Shown here: positions 27,412-37,281 of the stretch, one piece after another | Position numbering within the stretch: position 1 is the stretch's first letter | Layout: every line of letters begins with the position of its first letter | Notes under the pieces: generated by a model | What the model saw: only the letters and a program-made list of their open reading frames with translations | What the model was told of the DNA's origin: nothing | Database searches by the model: none | Assembly (NCBI GenBank): GCA_016873225.1 | Contig: VGXS01000002.1 | Coordinates: 1-64,000 of the forward strand | Length of the DNA: 64,000 nt | Origin: Planctomycetota bacterium | Lineage (GTDB): Bacteria > Planctomycetota > Planctomycetia > Gemmatales > Gemmataceae | Reading direction: 5' to 3' | Translations under genes and position numbers: made by a program

Positions 27412-28857
27412 TCAGCCTTTAAGGCTGGCCAGCGCCTCCAGGGCACGCTTCCTGCCCAGGGAGTGGTCGACAATTGGCAGGGGATACGATTGACCAAGGG
27501 AAACTCCCGCCATGGCCAGCACCCCTGGCGGCGCTTCCCAAGGGGTATGAATGTGAGGTGCCGGCATCTTGGCCAGTTCCGGAACCCATTCCCGTATGTA
27601 TGCCCCATCGGGATCGAATTTCTCGCCCTGGCCGACAGGGTGGAAAATCCTGAAGTAAGGCGCGGCGTCGGCACCGCAACCGGCGGTCCATTGCCAGCCC
27701 AGGGTGTTGCTGGCCAGATCGGCGTCGACCAAGGTGTCGAAAAACCAGCGCGCCCCCTCCTGCCACGGCAAAAGCAGATGCTTGACCAAGAATGACCCCA
27801 CCACCATTCTCACCCTGTTGTGCATCCAACCCGTGGCCCACAACTGCCGCATTCCCGCGTCGACGAACGGATATCCTGTGAGGCCGCGCTGCCAAGCCCT
27901 CAGTTGGGCGCGGTCTTTGCGCCAGGGGAAGCGGGCATAGGGAGCCTTGAGCGGTGAATCGGTCGTCGCTGGGAAATGGTAAAGGAGATGGTAGGCGAAC
28001 TCACGCCAGGTGATTTCCTTGAAGAAAACCTCCACTCCCGCGGGAAGAGCCGCGCCGGGACGCAGCCGTTGGGCCGCGAGTACCGCATGCCATGTTTGCC
28101 TCGGGCTGATTTCACCATGAGCAAGCCATGGGGAAAGGCCTGAAGTGCCATCAACAGAGGGAATGTCGCGTCGGCCGGCATAATCAAGAACGGACGAGTC
28201 GGCGAATTCGGCAAGCCGCTTGGCCGCTCCGGCCTCGCCGGGAGTCCAGGCCTGCTCCATCCCTCCGTCCCATCGAATTTTGGGAAGAAGGGCCAAGTCG
28301 GCCACTTGCATTCCCGCCGGCCAAACACTCGGCGACACGAGTTTCTTGGGCGCACCCAGGGGAACGGAAGGCTGGAGGGACGAGTAGCAAGCCCGCCAGA
28401 AGGGGGTGTAAACCTGAAACGGTTTCCCCTGCTTGTTGGCGACCTCATGCGGTTCCAGAAGGAGGTTGGCCTTATGGCTGACGGCCTCCACACCTAGTGA
28501 CCTGAGTTTCTCCTTGACTTCCGTGTCGCGCTTGATCGATTGCGGGTCATAAAGGCGATTCCAGGCAACGAACTTGGCACCCGTTTCCTTGATCAGGGAT
28601 TTCAAGACCTCCAGGGCGGACCCGCGGCGAATCACCAGGCGGCTGCCGAGATCCGCGAGGGCCTCGGCCAGCGCGGACAACGAATGATGGGTCCACCAGC
28701 GGTGGGCCGCGCCATCGTGCCATGGACCATCAGGCTGATGGTCATCGATGTAGACCGGGATGACGATTCCCCGGGAGGCCGCGTCACACAACGCGGGGTT
28801 GTCCGCCAAACGGAGGTCTCGCCTGAACCAGCAGATCGTGACGGAATTCCCGGTCAT
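27412..28857 (-). CDS. phr: deoxyribodipyrimidine photolyase (class I type)
   Basis: This 481-residue enzyme repairs cyclobutane pyrimidine dimers with light. The N-terminal alpha/beta domain begins ICWFRRDLRLADNPAL (antenna binding). The C-terminal FAD domain has TGYPFVDAGMRQLWATGWMHNR and the long WQWTAGCGADAAPYFRIF signature. The ATG at 28857 follows AAGGGG. It is the last gene of a three-gene unit (FeS photolyase, SDR, this gene) with a gap of only 19 bp. Confidence 0.93.
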   Translation of the reverse strand: MTGNSVTICWFRRDLRLADNPALCDAASRGIVIPVYIDDHQPDGPWHDGAAHRWWTHHSLSALAEALADLGSRLVIRRGSALEVLKSLIKETGAKFVAWNRLYDPQSIKRDTEVKEKLRSLGVEAVSHKANLLLEPHEVANKQGKPFQVYTPFWRACYSSLQPSVPLGAPKKLVSPSVWPAGMQVADLALLPKIRWDGGMEQAWTPGEAGAAKRLAEFADSSVLDYAGRRDIPSVDGTSGLSPWLAHGEISPRQTWHAVLAAQRLRPGAALPAGVEVFFKEITWREFAYHLLYHFPATTDSPLKAPYARFPWRKDRAQLRAWQRGLTGYPFVDAGMRQLWATGWMHNRVRMVVGSFLVKHLLLPWQEGARWFFDTLVDADLASNTLGWQWTAGCGADAAPYFRIFHPVGQGEKFDPDGAYIREWVPELAKMPAPHIHTPWEAPPGVLAMAGVSLGQSYPLPIVDHSLGRKRALEALASLKG

Positions 28858-28876
28858 GATTTTCCCCTTCCGGCGT

Positions 28877-29611
28877 TCAGCCACGGGTTTTCAGGCCGGC
28901 AAGGCCACCATCCACACCCAGACATTGGGCGGTGACCCAGGAGTTGGCGGGATCCAGAAACCATGCCAAGGCCCTTGCGATGTCTTCCGGTTCGCCAAGG
29001 CGGCCCAAGGGGTGCATCCCCAGGCTGGCCTTCACGGAAGCCTCGCTCGAGGTGAGTCGGGCCGACATGGGTGTTTTCACCAATCCAGGGGAAACGACAT
29101 TCACGCGGATGTTCCGGGGGGCGTATGTTGCCGCCGCCGAGCGCGCCAGGCCGATGATTCCCGCCTTGGCCGCGGATATGGCCTCATGGTTTTGCAGGCC
29201 GATGCTCGCGGCCCCACTCGCCAGGAGAACGATGCTGCCCCCCGTGTCCATCATCGCCTTGGCGGCCTCCCGCACAACATGAAACGCCACGGTGAGGTTC
29301 TTGCCGATCGTCTCCGCCCATTCGGCGTCCGTGGTGAGGTGGGCGGGCTTGAGCAAGATGGAGCCGACACATGCCACCGCCCCGTCAATGCGCCCGCGCT
29401 TTTCCTTGACTTGCGAAAAGAGCGTTTGGACATCCGCGGAACTGGTCGCATCGCAGCGGATGAATTCGGCGCCGATCTCGGCGCCGAGCGTTTCGAGGGC
29501 GGAATGGTTCCTTGCCGCGAGTGTCACCAAGTCCCCGCGCGCCGCGAGAAGGCGGGCTGTCGCCGAACCGATCCCGCCCGTCGCCCCGATCACCACCTGC
29601 ACCGCTGACAT
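28877..29611 (-). CDS. SDR family oxidoreductase lacking the catalytic tyrosine
   Basis: From ATG at 29611 (AAGGAG upstream) it encodes 244 residues with a Rossmann motif GATGGIGSA and the catalytic serine region LLASGAAS. In the usual YxxxK position it reads HEAISAAK: the lysine is present but the tyrosine position is Ile. Related non-canonical SDRs with a similar HEAI-AAK motif exist, so this is probably a family feature rather than decay. It lies between two photolyase genes; a link to light or cofactor metabolism is an inference. Confidence 0.85.
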   Translation of the reverse strand: MSAVQVVIGATGGIGSATARLLAARGDLVTLAARNHSALETLGAEIGAEFIRCDATSSADVQTLFSQVKEKRGRIDGAVACVGSILLKPAHLTTDAEWAETIGKNLTVAFHVVREAAKAMMDTGGSIVLLASGAASIGLQNHEAISAAKAGIIGLARSAAATYAPRNIRVNVVSPGLVKTPMSARLTSSEASVKASLGMHPLGRLGEPEDIARALAWFLDPANSWVTAQCLGVDGGLAGLKTRG

Positions 29612-29643
29612 TGAGATGCTCCTTCCAACATTCATGGCCGCGG

Positions 29644-31239
29644 TCAATCACCGGCCATTTCAAGGCGCATCCTTCTGGCGCCCTCGCGTATCCCGCGGAT
29701 CTCATCGGCGCCCTTTCCATCGAGGTTCTTCACCTGCATCAGCATCCGCGGATTCCCGGCGATCAGGTTCCTGTGCCTGTCGACAAAGTCCCAATAAAGG
29801 GTCGTGAAAGGGCATGCCTCGGGGCCCGTTGCGACCCCCGGGTCGAAGCGGCATTGCCGGCAGTGGTTGCCCATTCTCTCGATGTACTTTCCCGAGGCGG
29901 CATACGGCTTGGAGGCCATGATTCCCCCGTCGCCATACTGGGACATTCCCAGGGTGTTGGGAAGTTCAACCCATTCCACGGCATCGACATAAACGGCAAG
30001 GTACCACTCATGAACCCTCTTCGGGTTCACCCCGAACAACATGGCGAACAATCCGGTGACCATCAGCCGTTGGATGTGATGGGCGTAGCCGAGGCGTAGA
30101 GTTTGGCCGATCGCGTCCGCCATGCAGGCCATGTCGGTTTTGCCGCTCCAGTAAAAATCCGGCAATGGGAGTTCGGCGCCAAGCCGGTTCAATTCGAGGT
30201 AACCGGGCATGTGCATCCAGTAGATGCCCCGGACATATTCCCTCCAACCGACAATCTGGCGGACAAAGCCCTCCACGGAAGCCAATGGGGCGGCGCCACT
30301 CCGGTAGGCTTCTTCCGCCTTTAGGGCCACCTCCATGGGATTGAGCAGCTTGAGGTTCAAAGCCACCGAAAGCCGGGAATGATAAAGCCATGGCTGCCCT
30401 TGCCACATCGCGTCCTGATACTGGCCGAAAAGGGGCAAACGGTGGGCAATGAAATCCTCCAGAGCCTCCAGAGCCTGGGCCCGGGTCACCGGCCAATCAA
30501 ACTGGCTGAGGTCGCCCGGATGCCCGGCGAACATCGACTCAACGGATTCGATCACTTTTCGGGTCAGGTGGTCGGGCGGAAACGATACTGGCGCCGGCAA
30601 CAGCCCGGGCCCTCCCTTGCCAAATGAGCCCCGGTTGTCATGGTCGTAATTCCACTGGCCCCCGGCCGGCTGCGCCCCGTCCATCAGGATGCCAAGCTTG
30701 GCACGCAGGGGCCGGTAAAAATGCTCGAGCCGAAGGGCTTTCCTGCCCTTGGCGAACGCCTTGAAATCCTCCTTGCTCGTGAGGAAATGGCGGTCAGGAT
30801 CGATGCGGAGGGAGGCGCCTTTCCGGTGGGCGGCTTCCCGGATGTCCATCTCGACGGCATGCTCCCCCGGCTCGCAAACGACAACCTCGGCGGGACGGTG
30901 GCGGTCGATGGCCTCGGAAAGCGCGGTTCCAAGGGTCGCGGTACCGGCGGCCTGCCCAATCTCAAGGTAATCCACCCGGAATTTGTCCTTGAGCAGGGAG
31001 TCGCGAAAGTGCCGCATGGCCGACAGGAACAGGGTTGTTCTTGCCTTGTGGGACTTCACCTTGGTCGATTCATGCGCAACTTCCGCCATGAAGACCATGT
31101 CCAGTTCCGGATCGTGACCCTCGAAAACGGCGGAATCGCGGTTGAGTTGGTCGCCCAGCACGAACACCAATCGCCTGACAGACTTCGCGGATTTCCTGCT
31201 CAAGGCGCCACCCATTGGGATTCCCCGATCGACAAACAT
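29644..31239 (-). CDS. FeS-type cryptochrome/photolyase (PhrB/6-4 photolyase family)
   Basis: This ~531-residue protein starts its domain with RRLVFVLGDQLN, the hallmark of the FeS bacterial cryptochrome and photolyase group. Cysteines expected to bind a 4Fe-4S cluster are visible: one in DMACMADAI, two in CRQC and one in PEACPF. The motif ANSLYWDFV-like region (TLYWDFVDRHR) follows, as in the family. Members repair (6-4) photoproducts. The first ATG (31239) or the one 8 codons later may be the start. It is the first gene of the unit with the SDR and the class I photolyase, and is divergent from nadE by 80 bp. Confidence 0.9.
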   Translation of the reverse strand: MFVDRGIPMGGALSRKSAKSVRRLVFVLGDQLNRDSAVFEGHDPELDMVFMAEVAHESTKVKSHKARTTLFLSAMRHFRDSLLKDKFRVDYLEIGQAAGTATLGTALSEAIDRHRPAEVVVCEPGEHAVEMDIREAAHRKGASLRIDPDRHFLTSKEDFKAFAKGRKALRLEHFYRPLRAKLGILMDGAQPAGGQWNYDHDNRGSFGKGGPGLLPAPVSFPPDHLTRKVIESVESMFAGHPGDLSQFDWPVTRAQALEALEDFIAHRLPLFGQYQDAMWQGQPWLYHSRLSVALNLKLLNPMEVALKAEEAYRSGAAPLASVEGFVRQIVGWREYVRGIYWMHMPGYLELNRLGAELPLPDFYWSGKTDMACMADAIGQTLRLGYAHHIQRLMVTGLFAMLFGVNPKRVHEWYLAVYVDAVEWVELPNTLGMSQYGDGGIMASKPYAASGKYIERMGNHCRQCRFDPGVATGPEACPFTTLYWDFVDRHRNLIAGNPRMLMQVKNLDGKGADEIRGIREGARRMRLEMAGD

Positions 31240-31319
31240 TACTCATAGCCCGGTAAGCTAAATGAATGGCCATCGCGGGAAAATTAACCCCGTTGCTCGC
31301 CTGAGGGAGGCTCATTCGC

Positions 31320-33326
31320 ATGCGCCAGCATGGTTTCACCAGGGTGGGAGTGGCCTGCCCGCGTCTTTATCTAGGTGATCCTTTGGCGAACGCCCGGGAG
31401 ACCATTTCCCTCCTGCGCCAAGCCGCGCGCGAGAGGGCGTCGGTGGTCGTGTTTCCCGAATTGGGGATCACCGGCTATTCCTGCGGCGACCTCTTCCGGC
31501 AGCAGACCCTTCTGGATCGTTCGGAAAAAGCGTTGGCGGACGTGGTCAGGGCGACCGAGGACGAGTTTGACGGGCTTGCCGTCGTGGGCCTTCCCGTGGC
31601 CGCCGGCAACCGGCTTTACAATGTGGCCGCGGCGTTATCCGGGGGCAGGATCCTCGGCCTGGTTCCCAAGATTCACATCCCCAATTACGGTGAGTTTTAC
31701 GAGGCCCGTCATTTCGCCAGCGGCGGGTTGAACGCCCCCCTCACGGTCAACCTGGCCGGACAATCAGCCACCTTGTCGCCTTCGCTCATTTTCCCCTGCG
31801 CGACGATGCCTGGCCTCTTGGTGGGGATCGAGGTTTGCGAGGACTTGTGGGTGCCCGAACCGCCCAGCGGCAGGTTGGCCATGGCGGGCGCGACTCTGCT
31901 GTTGAACCTCTCCGCCAGCAACGAGGTGTTGGGAAAAGCCGCCTACCGCAGGTTGCTTGTGGCCCAGCAATCGGCCCGGTGCGTCGCGGCCTATGCCTAC
32001 TCCTCGGCGGGCTTCGGGGAATCAACCGCCGATCTCGTCTTTGGCGGCCATGGAATCATCGCTGAAAACGGTTCAATCCTTGCGGAGACTGACCGGTTCC
32101 AAAGGAAGGCAACGCTCGGTTTCATGGAAATCGACCTCCAGCAAATCGCCCACGAAAGGCGGAGGCAAGGAACTTTCGCCTCATCGCCCGATAACACCAC
32201 TCCGCCCCTTGCAGTTCCTTGGAGCGAGGGAAAATCGTTGGTGGCAAAAGAAGGCACCCTGGTGCAGCGCCCGGTGGAAGCGCATCCGTTCGTGCCCTCC
32301 AACAAGACCGACCTGCGGGAACGATGCCGGGAAATTTTCAGCATCCAGACCACGGCTTTGGCCCGCCGGATCGACTCGGCAAAACCGCGCGCCCTGGCGA
32401 TAGGTGTTTCCGGCGGCCTCGATTCCACCCTGGCCTTGCTGGTCGCGTGCAAAACCCTCGACATGCTGGGAATGGAACGCTCGGCAATCAGCGCCATCAC
32501 GATGCCGGGATTCGGAACCACGGGAAGGACACTCAACAACGCGCTGGCGCTCATGGGGCTTCTTGGAGTCAGCTCAAAAACCGTCGATATCAGGCTCATG
32601 GCGCTTGGGGAGTGGCGGGCGCTGGGACACAAGCCCTTCGGCATCGACACCACGGGCCTCGACCTGGCCTCGTTCCAGTCGAGGCTCGACTCGCTCGCCT
32701 CAGGGGAGCGGAACGATCTTGTCTTCGAGAATGTCCAGGCCAGGCTGCGGACCTCGATCCTCATGAACACCGGATTCACGCTGGGAACCGGCGACCTTTC
32801 CGAAGCGGCGCTGGGTTGGTGCACCTACAACGGCGATCACATGAGCATGTACAATGTGAATTCCGGAGTGCCTAAAACCCTTGTCCGTTTCCTGGTTGGC
32901 TGGGCGGCCGAAAACGAGTTCGACGGCGAGGCCAGGCGATGCCTTGCGGATATTGTCGCCACGCCCATTTCGCCCGAGTTGCTGCCGGCGCGCCCCGATG
33001 AAAAAACCGCACAGTCAACTGAGGCAAGCGTCGGCCCGTACGAACTCCACGACTTCTTCCTGTATCACTTCATTCGGCATGGGGCATCGCCTGGGAAGGT
33101 TCTTTACCTGGCGCGAAAAGCATCCTTCGACACGCCTCGCTCAACCGCCGAAATCGGACACTGGCTCGACCAATTCATCAAGCGGTTCTTCGCGCAGCAG
33201 TTCAAGCGGGAATGCGTGCCCAATGGCCCCAAGGTCGGAAGCGTCAGCCTGTCGCCGCGAGGCGACTGGCGCATGCCCCCCGACGCTTCCCCGGGCGCAT
33301 GGACCGACCGGAATCCAACGGATTGA
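31320..33326 (+). CDS. nadE: glutamine-dependent NAD+ synthetase
   Basis: This 668-residue protein has an N-terminal nitrilase-type glutaminase domain with its catalytic triad (Glu in FPELGITGYSCGD, Lys in PKIHIPNYGE, Cys in GIEVCEDLW). The C-terminal synthetase domain has the ATP-binding P-loop VSGGLDSTLAL near residue 365. It makes NAD+ from deamido-NAD, ATP and glutamine in the cytoplasm. Length is typical of the glutamine-dependent form. Confidence 0.95.
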   Translation: MRQHGFTRVGVACPRLYLGDPLANARETISLLRQAARERASVVVFPELGITGYSCGDLFRQQTLLDRSEKALADVVRATEDEFDGLAVVGLPVAAGNRLYNVAAALSGGRILGLVPKIHIPNYGEFYEARHFASGGLNAPLTVNLAGQSATLSPSLIFPCATMPGLLVGIEVCEDLWVPEPPSGRLAMAGATLLLNLSASNEVLGKAAYRRLLVAQQSARCVAAYAYSSAGFGESTADLVFGGHGIIAENGSILAETDRFQRKATLGFMEIDLQQIAHERRRQGTFASSPDNTTPPLAVPWSEGKSLVAKEGTLVQRPVEAHPFVPSNKTDLRERCREIFSIQTTALARRIDSAKPRALAIGVSGGLDSTLALLVACKTLDMLGMERSAISAITMPGFGTTGRTLNNALALMGLLGVSSKTVDIRLMALGEWRALGHKPFGIDTTGLDLASFQSRLDSLASGERNDLVFENVQARLRTSILMNTGFTLGTGDLSEAALGWCTYNGDHMSMYNVNSGVPKTLVRFLVGWAAENEFDGEARRCLADIVATPISPELLPARPDEKTAQSTEASVGPYELHDFFLYHFIRHGASPGKVLYLARKASFDTPRSTAEIGHWLDQFIKRFFAQQFKRECVPNGPKVGSVSLSPRGDWRMPPDASPGAWTDRNPTD

Positions 33327-33361
33327 GCCTGATGCCGGAGGGCATTCCTTCGCCCACCGGC

Positions 33362-34153
33362 TTAAGCCGACAACTCGCCCCGGGCGGTGATGGTTCCCTT
33401 GCCAGCAAGGTGGACCCTTTCGCCCCTCACCTCCACTCCGACCGTTCCGGGACGGCGGGAAACCTGCCGGCCGACGAGGCGGTTCCGGCCAAGGCGCCCG
33501 GCCCAGAAAGGCCCCAGGAGGCAATGCGCCGACCCTGTCACCGGGTCTTCCGGAATCCCGGCCGCGGGCGCGAAAAATCGGGAAACAAAATCTACTCCCG
33601 GCGTATCCGAAATCGCCGTGACAATCACTCCGCGGCACGGCCATGACGCTATCTGCTCCATCCTTGGAGCCAGCCTTCGAACCTCCCCGGCATCGGCCAG
33701 TTCAACAAGCATGTCCATGGCGGAACCAAAAACACCGACGGGCTTGGCTCCAAGAGTCTCGGCAATCTCTTGGGAACATGGCGCCTCCCGGTACGCAAGC
33801 GCGGGAAAATCCATGACAAGGCTGCCAGTGTCTCCGCCAACCACCAAGGGGCCCGATCTCGTCAAAAACTCAACGCGCTCACGGGCCAGCTTTGAGTCGA
33901 ACAAGGCCAATCCCGCGGCAAGGGTGGCATGGCCGCACAAATCGACTTCGCAAGCGGGTGTGAACCATCGGAGTTTCCATTGCCCCGAATCACCCCGCGA
34001 TTCGATGAACGCCGTTTCAGAAAGGTTGAATTCACCGGCAACAGCCTGAAGATATGCGTCGTCCCTGGCACTTCGCAGCAGCACGACGGCCGCGGGATTG
34101 CCCTGGAACGGCCCATCGGCGAAAGCATCGACAATCCAAAACCGCTCTGCCAT
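33362..34153 (-). CDS. PhzF family isomerase/epimerase-like protein
   Basis: This 263-residue protein has the PhzF signatures: DAFADGPFQGNPAAV at the N-terminus, the catalytic glutamate in NLSETAFIE, DLCGHATLAAG and DPVTGSAHC. The family has a duplicated diaminopimelate-epimerase-like fold; outside phenazine producers the substrate is usually unknown. It converges with nadE (35 bp apart). Confidence 0.92.
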   Translation of the reverse strand: MAERFWIVDAFADGPFQGNPAAVVLLRSARDDAYLQAVAGEFNLSETAFIESRGDSGQWKLRWFTPACEVDLCGHATLAAGLALFDSKLARERVEFLTRSGPLVVGGDTGSLVMDFPALAYREAPCSQEIAETLGAKPVGVFGSAMDMLVELADAGEVRRLAPRMEQIASWPCRGVIVTAISDTPGVDFVSRFFAPAAGIPEDPVTGSAHCLLGPFWAGRLGRNRLVGRQVSRRPGTVGVEVRGERVHLAGKGTITARGELSA

Positions 34154-34423
34154 TTTCCCGACTCCGATTCCATCCCCAATTGGAGACAGCCCTTAGGTTA
34201 ACCCTAAATCCTGCCGGCATTTCCGGCAATTCCAGCAAGCCCTTCGCCAGCGACACAAACGGACTTAAGAAAAAATCCGGAACGAAAATTTGCATGGACG
34301 AAAAATAAAACCTAGTTTTGCCGTGCTTACAGGTTCTGGCGTGTTTAACCTGTGCGCAGCGGCAAGATTTTTCCTTGACGCACATCATTTCTTCAAAACG
34401 CCAAGGCACCGGGGATACACAAC

Positions 34424-36802
34424 ATGGCCACCTCCCAAATGGCTTCCCGTCGCAAGGCGAACCTCCGCCTCGAGGCTCTTGAAACCCGCCTCACCCCAGC
34501 CAGCGTCCAGGATTATTCGAGGGTCCTGACCGATCCCTCCTCCTATGCCTCCAACCGGATCCTTGTCACCCTGACTCCTGAAACCCAACCGAACTACCGG
34601 ATGGGAGCCTATGGTGCCGGAATCCAACTCACGCGAGGCTTCAGCCTGGTTCCCGGCCTGTACGAGGCAAGGCTGACCGGAACCACCGTCCCAAGGGCCT
34701 TGCAGTCCTTGTCGGCCAACAACCTGGTCGCCACCGCCAGTCCCAACATCAAGATCGAGATCGCGCGCACACCCAACGATCCCTCATTTTCCCGACTTTA
34801 CGGAATGAACAACACCGGACAGACAGGCGGCCGCGCCGACGCCGACATTGACGCCGCCGAGGCCTGGGATCGCGCCACGGGAACGGGCGGAACGGTGGTC
34901 GCGGTCATCGACACCGGCATCGACTACCGCCACCCCGACCTTGCCGCCAACATGTGGACAAACTCGAGGGAGATTGCAGGCAACGGCCGTGATGACGACG
35001 GCAACGGCTATGTCGACGACATTTATGGCTACAACTTTGTCGCCAACAACGGGAATCCGCTTGACGACAATGGCCACGGCACGCATGTCTCGGGAACAAT
35101 CGCCGGAGTGGGGGACAACGGTATCGGCGTGGCCGGCGTGAACTGGCGCGGCAAGCTGATGGCCCTCAAGTTCCTCGACAGCACGGGAAGCGGCTATGTT
35201 TCCGACGCCGTGGCGGCCCTTGACTACGCCGTGCGGATGGGCGCGAAAATCTCGAACAACAGTTGGGGAGGAGGCGGGGCCGACCCAATGCTGTCGCGCG
35301 CCATCTCAAACGCCAGGGCCGCCGGCCATATTTTCGTCGCCGCCGCCGGAAACGAATCGGCGAACAACGATGTCACGGCCTCCTACCCGGCCAACTACAA
35401 CTACGATAATGTCGTGTCCGTCGCGGCGGTCGACCACAACGACAACCTCGCCTACTTCTCCAATTACGGAGCCACCAGCGTCGATATCGCCGCACCCGGC
35501 GTCGGCATCTACAGCACCCTGGCCAACAATTCCTATGGAACCTACAGCGGCACATCCATGGCCACCCCCCATGTGGCCGGCGCCCTGAGCCTGCTGTGGG
35601 ACAGCGAACCATCCCTGACCTATCGCCAGGTGATCGACCGCCTCTACGCGGGCGCCGACCGGCTCACAAGCCTTTCCAACCGCGTCGCGGGATCGCGAAG
35701 GCTCAATGTCAACAACATGATTTCCCAGCCGACAACGCCGCCTCCGACCACCGTGGATGCGCCCCCGGTCGTGACCGCCGTCGCATTCCTGGCGGCCAAT
35801 GGCGCACTCAATGGCGCCGATGTCAAGTTCTCCGAAGCGATCAACCCCGCCACGATTTCCGCCGCGGACTTCTCGCTGACAGGGCCCAACGGAACCGTGG
35901 ACATCACATCGGTGGTTGCCGTATCAAGCGGCGGCGGTCGGGTGTTCCGGGTCTCATTCTCGGCATCCGGTTCAGGAGCCTACGCCCTGGCGATCGGGCC
36001 TGACATTTCAGACTTGACGGGCAACCGGATGGATCAAAACGGGAACGGCACGCCCGGGGAAGCCACCGATGCCTTCGTGGCACGCGCCACGCTTTCCGGA
36101 GGCCTGTCGTTTGTAAACACCACGCCGGCGCCCATCCGTGACTACAGGAACACCATCTCCACCATCAATGTGGGGGCCGGGTTCAATGTCGCCGACCTCA
36201 ATGTCTCCGTGAACCTCGACCATACCTATGTCGGCGACCTGCAAATCACGCTGCGGTCACCCTCCGGACGGGTGGTTACCTTGTTCAGCCGGCGGGGCCG
36301 GGATGGACAAAACCTTTCCAACACCATGTTCGACGATGAAGCATTGACGGGAATATCAAGTGGAGTGGCTCCATTCACGGGTGCCTTCCGTCCGGAAACT
36401 CCCCTTTCGGCATTTGATGGATCAAACGCCCGGGGCAATTGGACACTCACGGTCAGCGACAGGGCATGGTACGACACTGGAACCCTGAATTCCTGGAAAC
36501 TGGATTTCACGGCCATGACATCAGCGGCATCATCGAGGGCGACACCGCGGTCGGCCCTTCGCTCGATGGCAACTTCCGACTTGGCGCTGGCCACCTTCGC
36601 GGCCAATCGAGGGGCTGAAGCCGGAAGCATTGGCTCAGCTTCAATGACCGGTTCGACGATCGCCGCGAAAGTTTCCGTTGAGGTCGCGCCCAACGCGGTT
36701 GCGGCCACCCCCGTTTCCGGGTCGACGGCCAGAACCGGATCGCCTAAGCGCCCCGGCCGTTCACAAGGATGGTTTGACCAGGCCTTGTGGGCCCGAATCT
36801 GA
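34424..36802 (+). CDS. secreted subtilisin-like serine protease with P domain
   Basis: This 792-residue protein begins with a planctomycetal extracellular targeting motif (LEALETRLTPAS, residues 16-27) rather than a classical signal peptide. The S8 catalytic triad is complete: Asp163 in VIDTGID, His218 in NGHGTHVSG and Ser378 in GTSMATPHVAG, with oxyanion Asn310. A ~65-residue propeptide-like segment precedes it. A Thr/Pro linker, an Ig-like domain (~440-540) and a proprotein-convertase P domain (~560-690) follow. The last ~100 residues are low complexity. It is probably secreted and processed. Confidence 0.93.
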   Translation: MATSQMASRRKANLRLEALETRLTPASVQDYSRVLTDPSSYASNRILVTLTPETQPNYRMGAYGAGIQLTRGFSLVPGLYEARLTGTTVPRALQSLSANNLVATASPNIKIEIARTPNDPSFSRLYGMNNTGQTGGRADADIDAAEAWDRATGTGGTVVAVIDTGIDYRHPDLAANMWTNSREIAGNGRDDDGNGYVDDIYGYNFVANNGNPLDDNGHGTHVSGTIAGVGDNGIGVAGVNWRGKLMALKFLDSTGSGYVSDAVAALDYAVRMGAKISNNSWGGGGADPMLSRAISNARAAGHIFVAAAGNESANNDVTASYPANYNYDNVVSVAAVDHNDNLAYFSNYGATSVDIAAPGVGIYSTLANNSYGTYSGTSMATPHVAGALSLLWDSEPSLTYRQVIDRLYAGADRLTSLSNRVAGSRRLNVNNMISQPTTPPPTTVDAPPVVTAVAFLAANGALNGADVKFSEAINPATISAADFSLTGPNGTVDITSVVAVSSGGGRVFRVSFSASGSGAYALAIGPDISDLTGNRMDQNGNGTPGEATDAFVARATLSGGLSFVNTTPAPIRDYRNTISTINVGAGFNVADLNVSVNLDHTYVGDLQITLRSPSGRVVTLFSRRGRDGQNLSNTMFDDEALTGISSGVAPFTGAFRPETPLSAFDGSNARGNWTLTVSDRAWYDTGTLNSWKLDFTAMTSAASSRATPRSALRSMATSDLALATFAANRGAEAGSIGSASMTGSTIAAKVSVEVAPNAVAATPVSGSTARTGSPKRPGRSQGWFDQALWARI

Positions 36803-36805
36803 AAA

Positions 36806-37093
36806 TCAGATGGCCTTCGGCGGAACGGGCTTCGATGGCTGGGGCATCGGCTTGGCCGATTCCACCGGCTTGGCCGGCGCGCTCTTGGGCGCGACATTTC
36901 CGCCACCGCAATCACCACAGGGCGCGGGAGCGCAAGGGTTCATGAAGCGCGCGTCGGGGCAGTTGGAGGAAAAAGCGTTGTATTGGCGATGAAACTTCGG
37001 GTGGTACGGGCATGGGATCAGGCCGAAGGTTCCACCGGCATGCACGGGTGCCACCAGCAAGGCCATCGCGAATCCAATCAGGATCTTCTTCAT
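36806..37093 (-). CDS. small secreted Cys/Pro-rich protein
   Basis: From ATG at 37093 it encodes 95 residues: a signal peptide (IGFAMALLVAPVHA), a His/Tyr/Cys-rich middle (PCPYHPKFHRQYN), then CAPAPCGDCGGG and a Pro/Lys-rich tail. The mature protein has about five cysteines, which could form disulfides or bind metal. A longer frame from 37156 would put 21 residues before the signal. Function unknown; it converges with the subtilase gene 3 bp away. Confidence 0.65.
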   Translation of the reverse strand: MKKILIGFAMALLVAPVHAGGTFGLIPCPYHPKFHRQYNAFSSNCPDARFMNPCAPAPCGDCGGGNVAPKSAPAKPVESAKPMPQPSKPVPPKAI

Positions 37094-37281
37094 GTCAGGT
37101 TTTCCTGCGGGGTTACCGGTCCGCCTCGGGCACGCGATTTCAAGAAAGGATTTCACCCGAAGGGTCGTTGGGAAAACCTAACCTCCGCGATTGCGAACTG
37201 AAGAAAATCCGGATTCTTGGGCAAAAAATCGTTGCCCAAGCGCCCGCGCAATCGGCGCCACCCGCGCGACTCAAACCGATT

